Source: Ananas comosus
Lineage: Eukaryota > Streptophyta > Magnoliopsida > Poales > Bromeliaceae
Assembly (NCBI RefSeq): GCF_001540865.1
Contig: NC_033640.1
Location: forward strand, 7,727,306 to 7,791,305
Length of the DNA stretch: 64,000 nt
Reading direction: 5' to 3'
Shown here: one piece after another, positions 23,858-33,704 of the stretch
How the letters are laid out: each line of letters opens with the position of its first letter
How positions within the stretch are numbered: position 1 is the first letter of the stretch
Position numbers and translations under genes: made by a program
Notes under the pieces: generated by a model
The model's database searches: none
Told to the model about the DNA's origin: nothing
What the model saw: only the letters and a program-made list of their open reading frames with translations

Positions 23858-25370
23858 AATTGAATGTTTTGTCCTCAAACTATGAGCTAGGTGACACTTT
23901 AGCCCTAAAATTTTTTTGTTGTTGTAATTTTTGGCTCTAAATTTTAAAATTATTATAATCAAGTTTCACAACCCAACTTAGTTGATTAAATATTGATGCA
24001 TCGTTGATGTAAAAGTGATACAACATCTTAATTTTTATCGCATCATCAACCATAACTAGTGTAGGGCCCGCGCTTTGCGGCGGGTAAATAATATTTTATC
24101 AAATTTAAATATTTTAATTTATATAAATTTTAATAAATAATTTGTAATATTTTAGCAAATTTAAAAATTTTAATTTATACCCAATCCAAACGGGCCTAAG
24201 TGTATCAAATATGATACAGGGGATTATTTTCTGCCTATATAAAAATATGTACTATATTATATATATGTAATAATAAATTATCTATAGATGAACATATCAA
24301 ATCTTGGTGGCATTGTGTATTAAAAATTAATAGAAAAACATAAAGGAAAAAAAACCAATTGGTTAACTTACACTAAGTTTTTAATTGATTATCTTATTCT
24401 CTAATCAAATGAATATATTAATTTGATCAGATAAATCTACTTTTTCCATAAAGGATAATGATGTGAATTGGCTAAAAATATAAAAAACTGGGACGCTATG
24501 AATGCATGACAAAAAAAAAAGAAAAGGAGAATAAGGTAATCTAATTGGGAAAGCAAGAAAAGAAACAATATTATTGACCAAAAACCTAACAAATTTTTCA
24601 CTCTACTCTAGCCAATATTTATAGTGTGCTTATAATTGTAAATTTTTATAACTGTTATCTATGAAAAAGAAAAGACAATATAGAAAAGAGTAAATGATGA
24701 ATTTAATTTTCTTATTTAATTTCTATTTGATGAACTGCCAAACTAAAAAAAATATTATTGATAACTTTATTTAAAGATTCCACCCTTAGAAAAAAAAACG
24801 GTCAAATTAAATGTGCATTAATTTAGAAATTTTTATTTGTTTAAAGTAGAGAATGAAGTTAATTACTATCGATTACTAATAATGGAAGCCAAAAAAATTA
24901 TTATATATATGACAATATTGGATTAATTATATATATTAATTATATATTAAAGTATAGTTATTATTGTGATTTATGAAGCTAATTACTTTCGGTTACTAAT
25001 CATGGAAGCCAAAAAGATTATTGACAATATTAGGTTAATTATATGTATTAATTATATATTAAACTATAGTTATTATTGTGATTATATATTTATATCAATT
25101 ATTAATTATTAAATTTCTCATTTTGTTCTTTCAAAGAGGGATGAAAGATAACTTGCCATGTGGCAAGAATTATTCTGGCTTCATATAGTTTTATAGATAT
25201 TTTCACATCACTTTTATATCAATAATTTTCAATAATTTAGCTAACTAAATTAGATTGTGAGGCTTGACTATAACAATTTATAAGTTCAAGCCAGAAATTA
25301 CAACAAATTAAAATTTGGGAATCAAAATGTCACCTGACTTATAGTTTAAGAATCAAACAAGCAATTTACT
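23856..25370. mobile_element. Foldback element with about 165-bp arms, holding a Helitron in its loop
   Basis: The left arm (23856-24024) contains GAGCTAGGTGACACTTTAGC and CAACTTAGTTGATT. The right arm (25204-25370), read on minus, contains ATAAGTCAGGTGACATTTTG and the corresponding AATTTAGTTAGCT. Removing 24056-25197 restores an about 370-bp hairpin element. No coding capacity. Confidence 0.78.
24056..25197 (-). mobile_element. Non-autonomous Helitron inside the foldback loop
   Basis: On minus it starts A|TCTATAAAACTATATGAAGC. It ends with hairpin CCCGC-CGCAAAGC-GCGGG, 8 bases (CCCTACA region) and CTAG|T. 1142 bp, no Rep/helicase. It contains an internal direct repeat: TAATCATGGAAGCCAAAAAG (24998) and TAATAATGGAAGCCAAAAAA (24878). 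Confidence 0.83.
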
Positions 25371-25511
25371 CTAATCGAAACCATAACGGTCGGATTTTGA
25401 ATTTTTATCGAATAGGAATATGTTTAGAATATAGAACCAGATGCATCCTCACAGAGTGGTTGAATTGAAAACCTCATTTGTACGAGAGTAATATTATACT
25501 TATAAATAAAT

Positions 25512-26060
25512 GCTAAAATACAGATAACTTTCTTTTAAATATCCGTTTTTTTACTTGCTCTTTTTGATTTTCAAAAATTTATATTTTGCCTCGTTAAAAC
25601 TTTAGAAATGTATCGACCGTCCCTAGCATAAGTGGCAAAGGGCTTGGTGGTTAGTACCCGAGGTTCCAAGTTCGAATCTTAGCTGATTCACATTTTCAGC
25701 TAAGTTTATATCTTAAAAAAAAATAAACGAAACGGGTAGCATGCTACCTTTCTCTCAAAAAAAAAAAAATAGAAATATTTTCAAAAGGGTAAAGTGTTAA
25801 TAGAGAGGGCAAACTCACCAAATTACCCATACTTCTTCTATAAAAAAAAAATAACCTTTTAATATATTTATATTGTTTCGAAGAGTATTTTTATTATAAA
25901 TTATTATAAGAAATGGACAGAATAGTAATGAAGTCTTGACGGAGGGGAGCTAAATGCAACAACTTGAAATGTCAAGAAGGTAAAATATAGGTTTTTGAAA
26001 GTTAGGGAGGAAAAGTAAAAAAATATGTATATATATAAGGGGGTTTTCTGTAATTTAGCC
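25512..26060. mobile_element. Mutator-like MITE (family A), copy with nested SINE
   Basis: The termini are GCTAAAATAC and GTAATTTAGCC. A perfect 9-bp duplication TAAATAAAT lies at 25503-25511 and 26061-26069. The SINE at 25617-25769 interrupts it. Family phrases such as AAAGTGTTAATAGAGAGGGC are diverged, and the GC-rich core is absent. Confidence 0.85.
25617..25769 (+). mobile_element. tRNA-derived SINE, copy 1
   Basis: CGACCGTCCCTAGCATAAGT start, B-box AAGTTCGAATCTT, and tail CTACCTTTCTCTC plus A13. The flanks TAGAAATGTAT and TAGAAATATTT look like a diverged target duplication. The copy lies inside the Mutator-like MITE at 25512-26060, so it inserted after that MITE. Confidence 0.82.
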
Positions 26061-26459
26061 TAAATAAATTTTATAATATTTTACAAACCAACATAGATAT
26101 TAATATCTAACTAGTGAAAAAGTGTAAATCACAAGAAGATAAGCATGATTTATAATTTTAAGCTTGAAATCCAACCATTGGTTTGTATAGTGTCTAAAAT
26201 GTTGTGAGATTTATTTGTAAACAAATGATTTTCCTTGCTGAATAAAAATAAATTTTACAATATTTTAGAAACCAGCACATATATAGGTGGCGGTATTTAA
26301 TTAGTGAAGAAGTGTAAATCACAAGAAGATAAGCATGATTTATAATTTCAAGGTTGAAATCCAACCACTGAATTTTGTAGTGTGTAAAAAATTGTGAGGT
26401 TTATTTGTAAACAAATCATCTTCTTTACTACGTAATGTTATAATTACTCACAAATTTTA

Positions 26460-27056
26460 GGCTAAATTACAAAAAACCCTTACGTAATAACCCGTTTTTT
26501 CACTTTCCCCGCCTGACATTTAAAAACCTACACTTTGCCCCCCTGTAAAATGAAAAATATTCACAGGGAGGTTACGGTGTGTAAAATGACCATTTTGCCC
26601 CTCGCCATTGTCGTCTTCTTTCGGCCGCGATTTCTTTCCATTTTCTTCTCCACCTGCTCCTCTTCTCCTCCTGCACCCTCGCCGCCCTCGATTTCGGCGA
26701 CAGTAGGAGAAAACCGAGGTGGGCGACAGTACGAGAAGGGCAAAAAAGGCGAAGGCGAGGCGGCGGAGGACGGCGAAGGGGATGTGGGTGAGGGCGCGGC
26801 AGTGGAGAACGGCGAGGCGGCTAGGCGGCGAGGCGGAGAGGCGGCAGCGAGGTGGCGAGCCGGAGGGAGGCGAAGCAACAGGAAGATGGCGGAGGGGTAT
26901 TTTCGACATAAAAATATATTTTTTAATGGAACCCTAACTGTAGGGGGTGAAGTGCATATTTTTTATTTTACAAGAGGGTAAAGTGTAGGTTTTTAAATGT
27001 CAGGGAGGGAAAGTGAAAAAGCGGGTTATTACAAGGGAGTTTTCTGTAATTTAGCC
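26460..27056. mobile_element. Mutator-like MITE (family A) with GC-rich core
   Basis: The termini are inverted (GGCTAAATTACA / TGTAATTTAGCC). A perfect 9-bp duplication CAAATTTTA lies at 26451-26459 and 27057-27065, diagnostic of Mutator-type transposition. The core (about 26590-26890) is GC-rich and purine-biased on one strand. A 129-codon minus reading there (26909-26520, MSKIPLRHLPVASPPSGSPP) resembles one in the copy at 40242. It is low complexity, and I do not call it a gene. Confidence 0.9.
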
Positions 27057-27065
27057 CAAATTTTA

Positions 27066-27519
27066 TAATATTTTACAAACTAGTGAGTTTGATTGGAATT
27101 GCGGGAAAATTGCGTTACGTGCGGTGAAAAAGTACATTGGAAAAATACCTCCTTACGTAATATCGCATTCCGCATATCGCGATGAGTCGGTTATGATATA
27201 TTTTTTACAGTCCCACTGGAGAACACAAAAGTATATCCCTATATATTTTTTTTTTCAACTCTATTTTATCTAATAGCGTTAGATAGATCTCAAAATCAAA
27301 TTAAAACTGAGTGCCCGACTAAGGCGCATCTTTGCAAAAACCACGTGGATCTATGAAAGAAGATTTTTGCGTTGATACCCCTAGAAGGGGCCTGCAAGCA
27401 CTGCACTTAAAAATCATAATTTTCAAGGTATGCATACAAAATTACAAATACAAACTTTTTGCATTGGTTTTTGTGTGATTCCGCAAGTTTTGCAGTCTTG
27501 CAGGAGAGTACATAAGCCA
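27066..27519. other. Short intergenic stretch, no gene seen
   Basis: Text at 26068-26110 (TTTTATAATATTTTACAAAC) recurs at 26255 and 27062, flanking the MITEs. This shows they inserted into older repeated sequence. Nothing coding. Confidence 0.4.
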
Positions 27520-27975
27520 AAAAACAGGGTTGTTTTTGCATTTACTCCCCTCAGATTTTTTTTTTTCACAAATAACCCTATAAAATTTATATTTGCAAGA
27601 TTGACCCTATCCCCACCACACAAGAGCCACGCAAACGCCATGTAAGCGTGCTGGGTGGTATAAGTTAAGTTGAACACGATAAACCATTCATTGTGTTTGG
27701 ACACACGGTGAATGATTCACCATACTTGATTGTATTAATCATGTATATAAGTGTGTATGAGTGTGTATAAATATATTGAATACGGCGAATCATTCACCAT
27801 ATCCAAACATGATGAAAGGTTTATTGTATTCAACTTAATCTTATCACCGAGCACGTTCACGAGGCGCTTGCGTGGCAGGGATAGGACCAATCTTGCAAAT
27901 ATAAATTTTGTGGGATTATTTGTGATTTTTTTTTTCTGAGGGGGCTAAATGCAAAAAAAAACCCCAAAAAAACAC
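27520..27975. mobile_element. Foldback repeat centred near 27735
   Basis: The left arm (TGAATGATTCACCATAC, CACAAATAACCCTATAAAAT) is inverted at the right (GAATCATTCACCATATCC, TTTTGTGGGATTATTTGTG). Similar Tyr/Phe-rich readings on minus (27423-27704) and plus (27751-27939) are the two arms read outward, not two genes. Confidence 0.72.
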
Positions 27976-28537
27976 TTCATTGCAAGAGCCAACATTTTGC
28001 ATCGTGGTGGAAGGTCAGGTTGAGTCAAATCACGTTCTAAATGGCGGGAGGTCAGGTTGGATCTGACTTATGTTCAAAATGCCGGAAAGTCAGATCAGAT
28101 TGAGTCACAATCGAAATCAATAGACATTGTATTTGTTTGTTTTAAGTGAATTAATTGCATTATTCTAATAGCCTGAATTTTTAAAATTAATGGTTGGTAT
28201 CAACAATCTTACAGATACTGAAAGAGAGAACAATATATAATGACAATTCTATTCAGCAAACAGTTTAGTATTTCCACAGCTTTCCATTCATTTATTAATA
28301 TGGTGCATTTCCACAACTTACAACAAAAGAGCCATCCAAATTAAATCTTTATTTAGTTGATTTTTAAGTACAGTTGAGTATAAAACTATGACTCAGTTAT
28401 TCTTGCACTAACATGCAGCAATTAATACAAGTAAATTGCAAATAGAAAAAGCATTGCAATTCAAACTAGTTATTCCAGAGTGCAAAAGAAAAAGTCGGCG
28501 AAAACTGGAAAATTATAAGGTTGTATATCTTTTTATC
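27976..28537. other. 3' intergenic of the NFD4-like gene
   Basis: No gene seen. GGTCAGGTTGAGTCAAATC and GGTCAGGTTGGATCTGAC near 28012-28065 are a short direct repeat. Confidence 0.45.
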
Positions 28538-28543
28538 TTTATT
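28538..28543 (-). terminator. Candidate poly(A) signal of the NFD4-like gene
   Basis: AATAAA on the minus strand, about 220 nt after the stop codon and followed by T/GT-rich DNA. This is a plausible plant near-upstream element, but AT-rich DNA yields such matches easily. Confidence 0.35.
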
Positions 28544-28765
28544 TCTCAACAACTTAATACAATAAATGAATCATCTGTTACAATCACTCTGAGTACATTT
28601 TAATTCCTCAACCAATATGTGTATAAACCTCATCAAAAATCACAAAAGAAAAACACACCCAAATTTGAAAAAATTCTCTCAAACACAGTAATACAAACAC
28701 AATAAACACAGATACAGCAGAACAATCATACAGCAAAAGAATGAGTTAAACTGATCGCTTTCCGA

Positions 28766-29258
28766 TCAATACCCGGAGCTTCGAGGCACCCGAAACGAAC
28801 CACCGGAGTAAAGCATCGCATATACCGGTCTTATTCTCACAGTAAGAACAATACTCAGCAAAGTCCCCAGGCAGCAAACACCAGCAAGAACCAGAAATGT
28901 GAGCCTAAAACACTCAGGCCCTAAACAAGTGAGGCTCGAGCTCTCGAAAAGTAGTGTGTCATGATGTTGTTTCGCGGCCTCCTTGTCGTAGATATACCCG
29001 GCAAGAAGGCCAGAAAACAAGAAGGCGCCGAGCGGGTTCCCCAGCAGCATGAAGTTGTAGATCATGCCGAAATTCTTCAGCCCGAAAAGCTCAGACGCTG
29101 TCGGTATCATCGCGGAGAATTGGACTCCGTAACATAAGCCCAATGAGGCGGTCGTCGCGTAGAGAGCGGCGGTGAAAGGCGAGGCCAAGAGGAGGTATGA
29201 TATGATCATTATGATTTGCGTCACCGCCATCCATATCGTTCGAGGAAGCATTCTTGCG
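28766..29258 (-). CDS. NFD4-like gene, exon 3 (stop exon)
   Basis: The acceptor TTTTCCACAG|CGCAAG completes a split Ser codon and continues ARMLPRTIWMAV. The 163 further residues include segments such as LGLCYGVQFSAMIPTASELF, the typical C-terminal MFS region of this family, and end RVPRSSGY. The preceding intron is only 81 nt (29259-29339). Confidence 0.9.
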
Positions 29259-30397
29259 CTGTGGAAAATGTTTGAACTATTTCTGTCAGTGTGACTACTG
29301 TAATACTTGCATTCTGCAGTAGATTTTCGCTGAAATTACCTCACAAAATGCTCAGAAACAGCCCCACCGCCGAGACGGCCCAGGAAGTTGCAGAAGCTGA
29401 AAATACAAAGCAAGACGGTCGTGTTATCGACGCCTGCTGCGGTGCCAATCTGTGCCAGATTATTAAGAACTGTGACTCCCGAGCCGACACCGAAGAAGTA
29501 CGTGACGAAAAGAAGCCAGAAATCGGCTTTTACGACGGCTTCTTTGAACTTGAAGTCCTCCCCTCTCCTCGGCCTTCTTTTCCTCTTCACTGCCCCCTCC
29601 CCTTCAGCTAACAGAATGCGCACATCATTCGCATCGTCGGCCTCCGGTAAGTCCTCGAGAGCAGCTCCTGAAGGCGAGGCCGCCAATAACGGCGCCGACT
29701 TGTCTTGATCCGATAAATTCTCCGACGAACTCGAAGGCGCAGCGACGGTAACTTTCTTTCTGTTTTTCGGAAATAGCGTCATCTTTACAGGTATCGCGAG
29801 AGGCGCGAGGAGGAAGAGGACCATGATGCTGATCAAAATATAATTGGCAGCATCACATAACGAGAGAAAACTACTCAAAACCGTCGTGGTGAGAAGGTAA
29901 ATGCCGAGAAAGACGCTGCAGATCTGCGTGAACAGAAAATGGCCGTGCTGAGAGGAGTCGTCGTCTGAGGCGGGAGTGCAGGGCCTGATGAAGTACATCA
30001 TGGCGAGGCAGACAGCAGGGAGGCCCAGCGCGAGGAAGAGCAAGAGTTTTGTGGGGGAACTGTCGAGGAGGCCGGAGTATATCGGAGTGAACACCGCTGC
30101 GCTGAGGCCTGCATATCCCTTGAGGATCCCCGCGACGGTGCCTCTGCTGACAGGGAAGTTCCTCATGTTGGTCACCAGAACTGCTGTCATGAGCCACGCG
30201 CTGCTGTTCGTTCCGACGTATAACGCGATCCACAGCTGAATTTGAATCGAAAGATTAAACTTATTTTGGATACGAACTGACTGAAGCTGAAATTGTACGT
30301 GAAGCAGAAGAAAGATTTCAGAAAGAAGGTGTATTTCTGTAACGACATGAAGCGCCCGTAAAATTGAATTTCTTGTAAATTGGTAAAGAATTGTGCA

Positions 30398-30433
<36 letters not shown>

Positions 30434-33400
30434 AGTTGTCAGAATCAGAGCAGGATGTTTCAGGTGGAAAAATAAATATGAAAGATCTAAAAAGAAATGA
30501 GTCCAATATTTGCTAATGAAAATCAACACCAAATCAAGGATAAATGACCAATGTAAATTAGATAGAATCAGCAATTGCAAACCTCTCAATTATCGATTAA
30601 TTATCGGAAAAGATAATTCAATCTGCAAAGGAAAAATCCAAAAGATGGCACGAATAATTAAGAAACCTCCCGAAAGGGTACTAATTTTGTGAAATGAGCA
30701 TGAATCAAATTATCAAAATATAAATAGATAATCTTCAGATCAAAAAAGCAGAAATGATACAATTAGCTCATGCAGTCCCGTGGGGCCTAGTTTGGTAATG
30801 TGATGGATAGAAACACCATTTTTATATATTAAAAGGTCTCTGAAAAAAAAAAAAAAATACAAGCGCTTTTAATCTTTTCCCCTCCAATACTATAAAATTG
30901 CGGCGGCAACCACAACTGAAAAAGTATGTGGTTATATATTTCTCCGATAGTAGTTACCACCGTAATTTTATAATATAAAATGAGGAAAAATTAAAAATTT
31001 TTCTAAATTTTCTGATTCTTTTAAAGTATAAAAGTAATGTTTTTAGCTACCATACTATCAAACTAGGTATGGATAATATATAAGATATATAAAAATAAAA
31101 GGAAAAGAAAGAGAAAAAAAAAATCTCAATTTAGAAATGAAATATTTAAAAGAAGACCAAGCGCATGCATTGAAAAAGTATGTGGTTATATATTTCTTCG
31201 ATAGCAGTTACCACCGTAATTTTATAATATAAAATGAGAAAAAATTAAAAGTTTTTCTAAATTTTCTGATTCTTTTAAAGTATAAAAGTAATGTTTTTAG
31301 CTACCGTACTATCAAACTAGGTATGGATAATATATAAAATATATAAAAATAAAAGGAAAAGAAAGAGAAAAGGAAAAAATCTCAATTTAGAAATGAAATA
31401 TTTAAAAGAAGACCAAGNAGTTTCCTCACCAACCAACAAGGCAGAAACAAATAACCAATAAAAATTGGGTAGAATTAGCAAAGTACCAAACATAAAAAGA
31501 ACAAGAAAAAAGGTATCAAACATATCAACTTTGAACAGTAAAGGTGGTTCAGTTTCCTCATCATTCAATTAAGTATCCAATAAGACAGAAACATACAACA
31601 AGTATAAAAAGGGTAAAGGGCCTATGAAGTATCAAAAATTAAAAAAGAAAAAAAAAATCCCAAAAAGGAGCCAAGTGCAAAAACCACATAACCAGTGAAA
31701 TCCCTAAAAAAACATTGATTTTGAGAAATGGGTACAAATCTTATTATGAAATAAAAAAGGGGGTTAATAAGATCAGTAGTTCCTGAACATCCAATAAGGC
31801 GAAAATAATAAAATTAGCAAATGCAATCCTAATCCTCCATTTGATTTACACACATACACACACAAAGAGTGAGAAAACCCAAACGCAAAAGCTAAAGAAC
31901 CAATGAAACCCCTCTAAAGACAACAGTTTAGATGTCAGAATAAGATATTCAATAATAATTTATCCAGCACGGATTTTTTTTTTTTTTTTTTTTTCATGTG
32001 TTGGAAAATTAGCAGTTTAATTCTTACTCCTCGATAAGTCGTGGCATCTACAATTTGATGACACTCTTCATTGGAAGTGAGATATTTGATTTATTATTTT
32101 TTTTCTCCTTGTCATTAAGGCCATGGTATCTATGATTTTGTATAATAGTGTAGTTTATAGATGAAATAATTTATTTTATTTCAAAAAATTAACTCGAAGA
32201 CCGAATATGATATCTGCTTTAAACATCTGATTACACTTTTAGAAAAAAAAAAAGGTTAAGTGCATACAGCTCCCTATAAATATATTGCATAACAAATATA
32301 TTCCTACAAAGTTCAACTTTTTATATTTATTCTTGCAAAAGTTTTAACGTTTTCAAATATATTTCTACTGTTAAGATCCGTTAGAAAAATATTATAAACT
32401 ATAAGTAAAATACTTAATTCTGATTAGTAAATGAGGTAAATTGACCTTTTTACCCCACTTATGTTATTTGTGATGGCAGAAAGAAAAAGAATAACTGTTG
32501 GAGATTTTTGAAAGAATATTTCTATGTAATTCTAATAGTTAAGACTTTTAGACGGATATATTTGTGATGCCAAAAATATCATTTTATTTATTTTCTATTA
32601 AAAAATAAACAGTGCTCTAACGTTAATAAACTAGAGAGACAAATATAAATATCACTAAATATTTATAAGAAATAAATATAAAAAATTAAACTTTATAGAG
32701 ATATATTAGCTATTTGATATGTTTATAGGAGGACGTATGAAATTAACCCCGAAAAAAATACAATTCATACAAAAAAAAAAAGAAGAGAAAATTTAAAACT
32801 CAATTTAAGAGAAACAGTGTTAAAGAAAAAAGAAAAGAAATTTAAAAAAATTGAAACCTAGAAACTGAATAACCAACAAAATTCACGGAAACTAAGTGGG
32901 TGTTTTGGCCTTACTTTTAAAGAATAATTTTTGGCCCAAAAGTCGATTCCTATAGCTTTTAAAACTGAACAACCAGCCAAATTTTACAGCTATAAATCAA
33001 AATTAATTTTGCAAGCAAAATTCGTTACGTAGATATTATTTTTTCAGAATCTAGGCCGAATGGACTCTAATAACTCTACAAATTAAGCGGTCACAATCCA
33101 AACGGGCCAAAAAAATGAAAAAAAAAAAAGGAAAGTGAAAAAACAAAAAGAAGAAGAAAAGAAAACAATAGAGGATAGGATGAATGATGATCAATATTTC
33201 TGACCAGCCACCAACTGTTTCTAAAGCAAGTGGCAAAAGATTTGGTGGTTGGTATCCGAAATCCAAGTTCGAATTCTAGTTGATTTACATTTCTAGCTAA
33301 GTTTATTTCTAAATGAAATAAACGAAGCGGATAGTGTGCTACCTATCTCTCAAAAAAAAAAAAAAAAAATTTCTGACCAGCCAGTAGGGCAATCCGAGGA

Positions 33401-33704
33401 GGGTGCGGGAGACGGCGAGCCAGAGGAGGCCGAAGCCGAGGAAGCAGGCGGCGGCGCCGACGGCGAGGGCGAGGCCGGGGGCCAGGCGGTTGCAGAGCAG
33501 CCCCGGGACGAGGCCGAGGTTCTCGCCCATGTCGTTGGCCACGCCCAGCATCGCCACCTGCTGCTGCCTCAACCCCAGCACCGCTTTCAGCGCGTGCGAG
33601 TACAGCGGGAACGCGTACGCGCTGCCCGCCGCCACCTGCACCCACACCGCTGCCCCCAGCCCCACCCACGGCGGCCTGCTGCCCCCCTTCACCGCCCCCG
33701 CCAT
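28766..33704 (-). CDS. Nodulin-like / NFD4-type MFS transporter, three exons
   Basis: Predicted 571-aa multi-pass membrane carrier, joined from exons 33704-33378, 30235-29340 and 29258-28766. Residues 1-255 resemble the Nodulin-like domain, with the family signature around residues 135-154 (NFPVSRGTVAGILKGY followed by AGLS). A hydrophilic loop at about 261-341 is Ser/Asp-rich and then basic (KRKRRPRRG). After it comes the second helical bundle, starting ADFWLLFVTYFFGVGSG. Length and layout match plant NFD4-like proteins, usually about 550-600 aa. The substrate is unknown for most of the family, so none is assigned. Exon 1 is extremely GC-rich and exon 3 much less so, a gradient typical of grasses and relatives. 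Intron 1 is 3.1 kb and filled with repeats (a tandem duplication, a foldback element, a SINE). I see no frameshift or stop in the joined frame, so the gene is probably functional. Exon joins are by inspection, without transcript support. Confidence 0.92.
29340..30235 (-). CDS. NFD4-like gene, exon 2 (middle exon)
   Basis: 298 codons plus 2 nt. The acceptor is TTCAAATTCAG|CTGTGG, giving the join LPYWL-LWIALYVGTN, which matches the family pattern at this point. The exon holds most of the N-terminal bundle, the central hydrophilic loop and the first segments of the C-terminal bundle. It ends GTGAG|GTAATT within the residues EHFV. The open reading upstream of 30235 is intron read-through containing a (TA)n run and is not protein. 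Confidence 0.9.
30398..30430. repeat. (AT)n microsatellite in intron 1
   Basis: A TA/AT run beginning after TTGTGCATGC. Translated on minus it gives a Tyr-Ile run that is not protein. Confidence 0.9.
30917..31417. repeat. Two-copy tandem duplication, period 254 bp, in intron 1
   Basis: Copy 1 begins TGAAAAAGTATGTGGTTATA at 30917 and copy 2 begins with the same bases at 31171. The copies differ by only a few bases through GAAGACCAAG. Copy 2 ends directly at the single n at 31418. It may be a recent duplication or an assembly artefact. Confidence 0.85.
32258..32745. repeat. Foldback repeat (family G) in intron 1 of the NFD4-like gene
   Basis: The left part (CCCTATAAATATATTG, then ATTCCTACAAAGTT) and the right part (AACTTTATAGAGATATATTA, then GTTTATAGGAGG) are inverted relative to each other. 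The interior reads ACTGTTAAGATCCGTTAGAA. The same sequence recurs near 6003-7110 and 37940-39275. No coding capacity; probably a non-autonomous DNA element. Confidence 0.6.
33211..33368 (+). mobile_element. tRNA-derived SINE, copy 2 (intron 1, opposite to the gene)
   Basis: It starts CCAACTGTTTCTAAAGCAAG. Internal Pol III boxes resemble a tRNA gene: A-box GCAAGTGGCAAAAG and B-box AAGTTCGAATTCT. It ends CTACCTATCTCTC plus a poly(A) tail. A perfect 15-bp duplication, ATTTCTGACCAGCCA, flanks it at 33196-33210 and 33369-33383. The right copy spans the exon 1 splice donor of the NFD4-like gene. Confidence 0.88.
33378..33704 (-). CDS. NFD4-like gene, exon 1 (start exon)
   Basis: 109 codons starting MAGAVKGG, encoding the first membrane segments of the carrier (WVQVAAGSAYAFPLYS near the N-terminus). 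The purine-rich stretch just upstream (33712-33775 read on minus) fits a 5' UTR. The exon ends in LPYWL at a CTG|GTCAGA donor, phase 0. Translation past the donor would run into a reversed SINE tail (poly-Phe), which is why an unspliced reading looks longer. The opposite-strand readings here are only shadows of the high GC. Confidence 0.9.

Noticed and set aside
25617..25700. Possible tRNA gene (A and B box text near 25628-25680, also 39300-39360, 62130-62190)
   Set aside because: The five copies share a longer common body, poly(A) tails and target duplications, so they are SINEs, and the tRNA cloverleaf is not intact.
26535..26981. Plus-strand Glu/Gly/Arg-rich 148-codon reading as a gene
   Set aside because: It lies wholly within a MITE that has a 9-bp target duplication; low complexity, no start context or family. 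Its minus counterpart is reported only as an observation.
27423..27939. Two similar small proteins on opposite strands
   Set aside because: They are the two arms of one inverted repeat read outward.
30236..30589. N-terminal extension of the NFD4-like exon 2 frame (starting MRGLQLL)
   Set aside because: It crosses a (TA)n run and an acceptor site; splicing at 30235 gives the family-typical join with exon 1.
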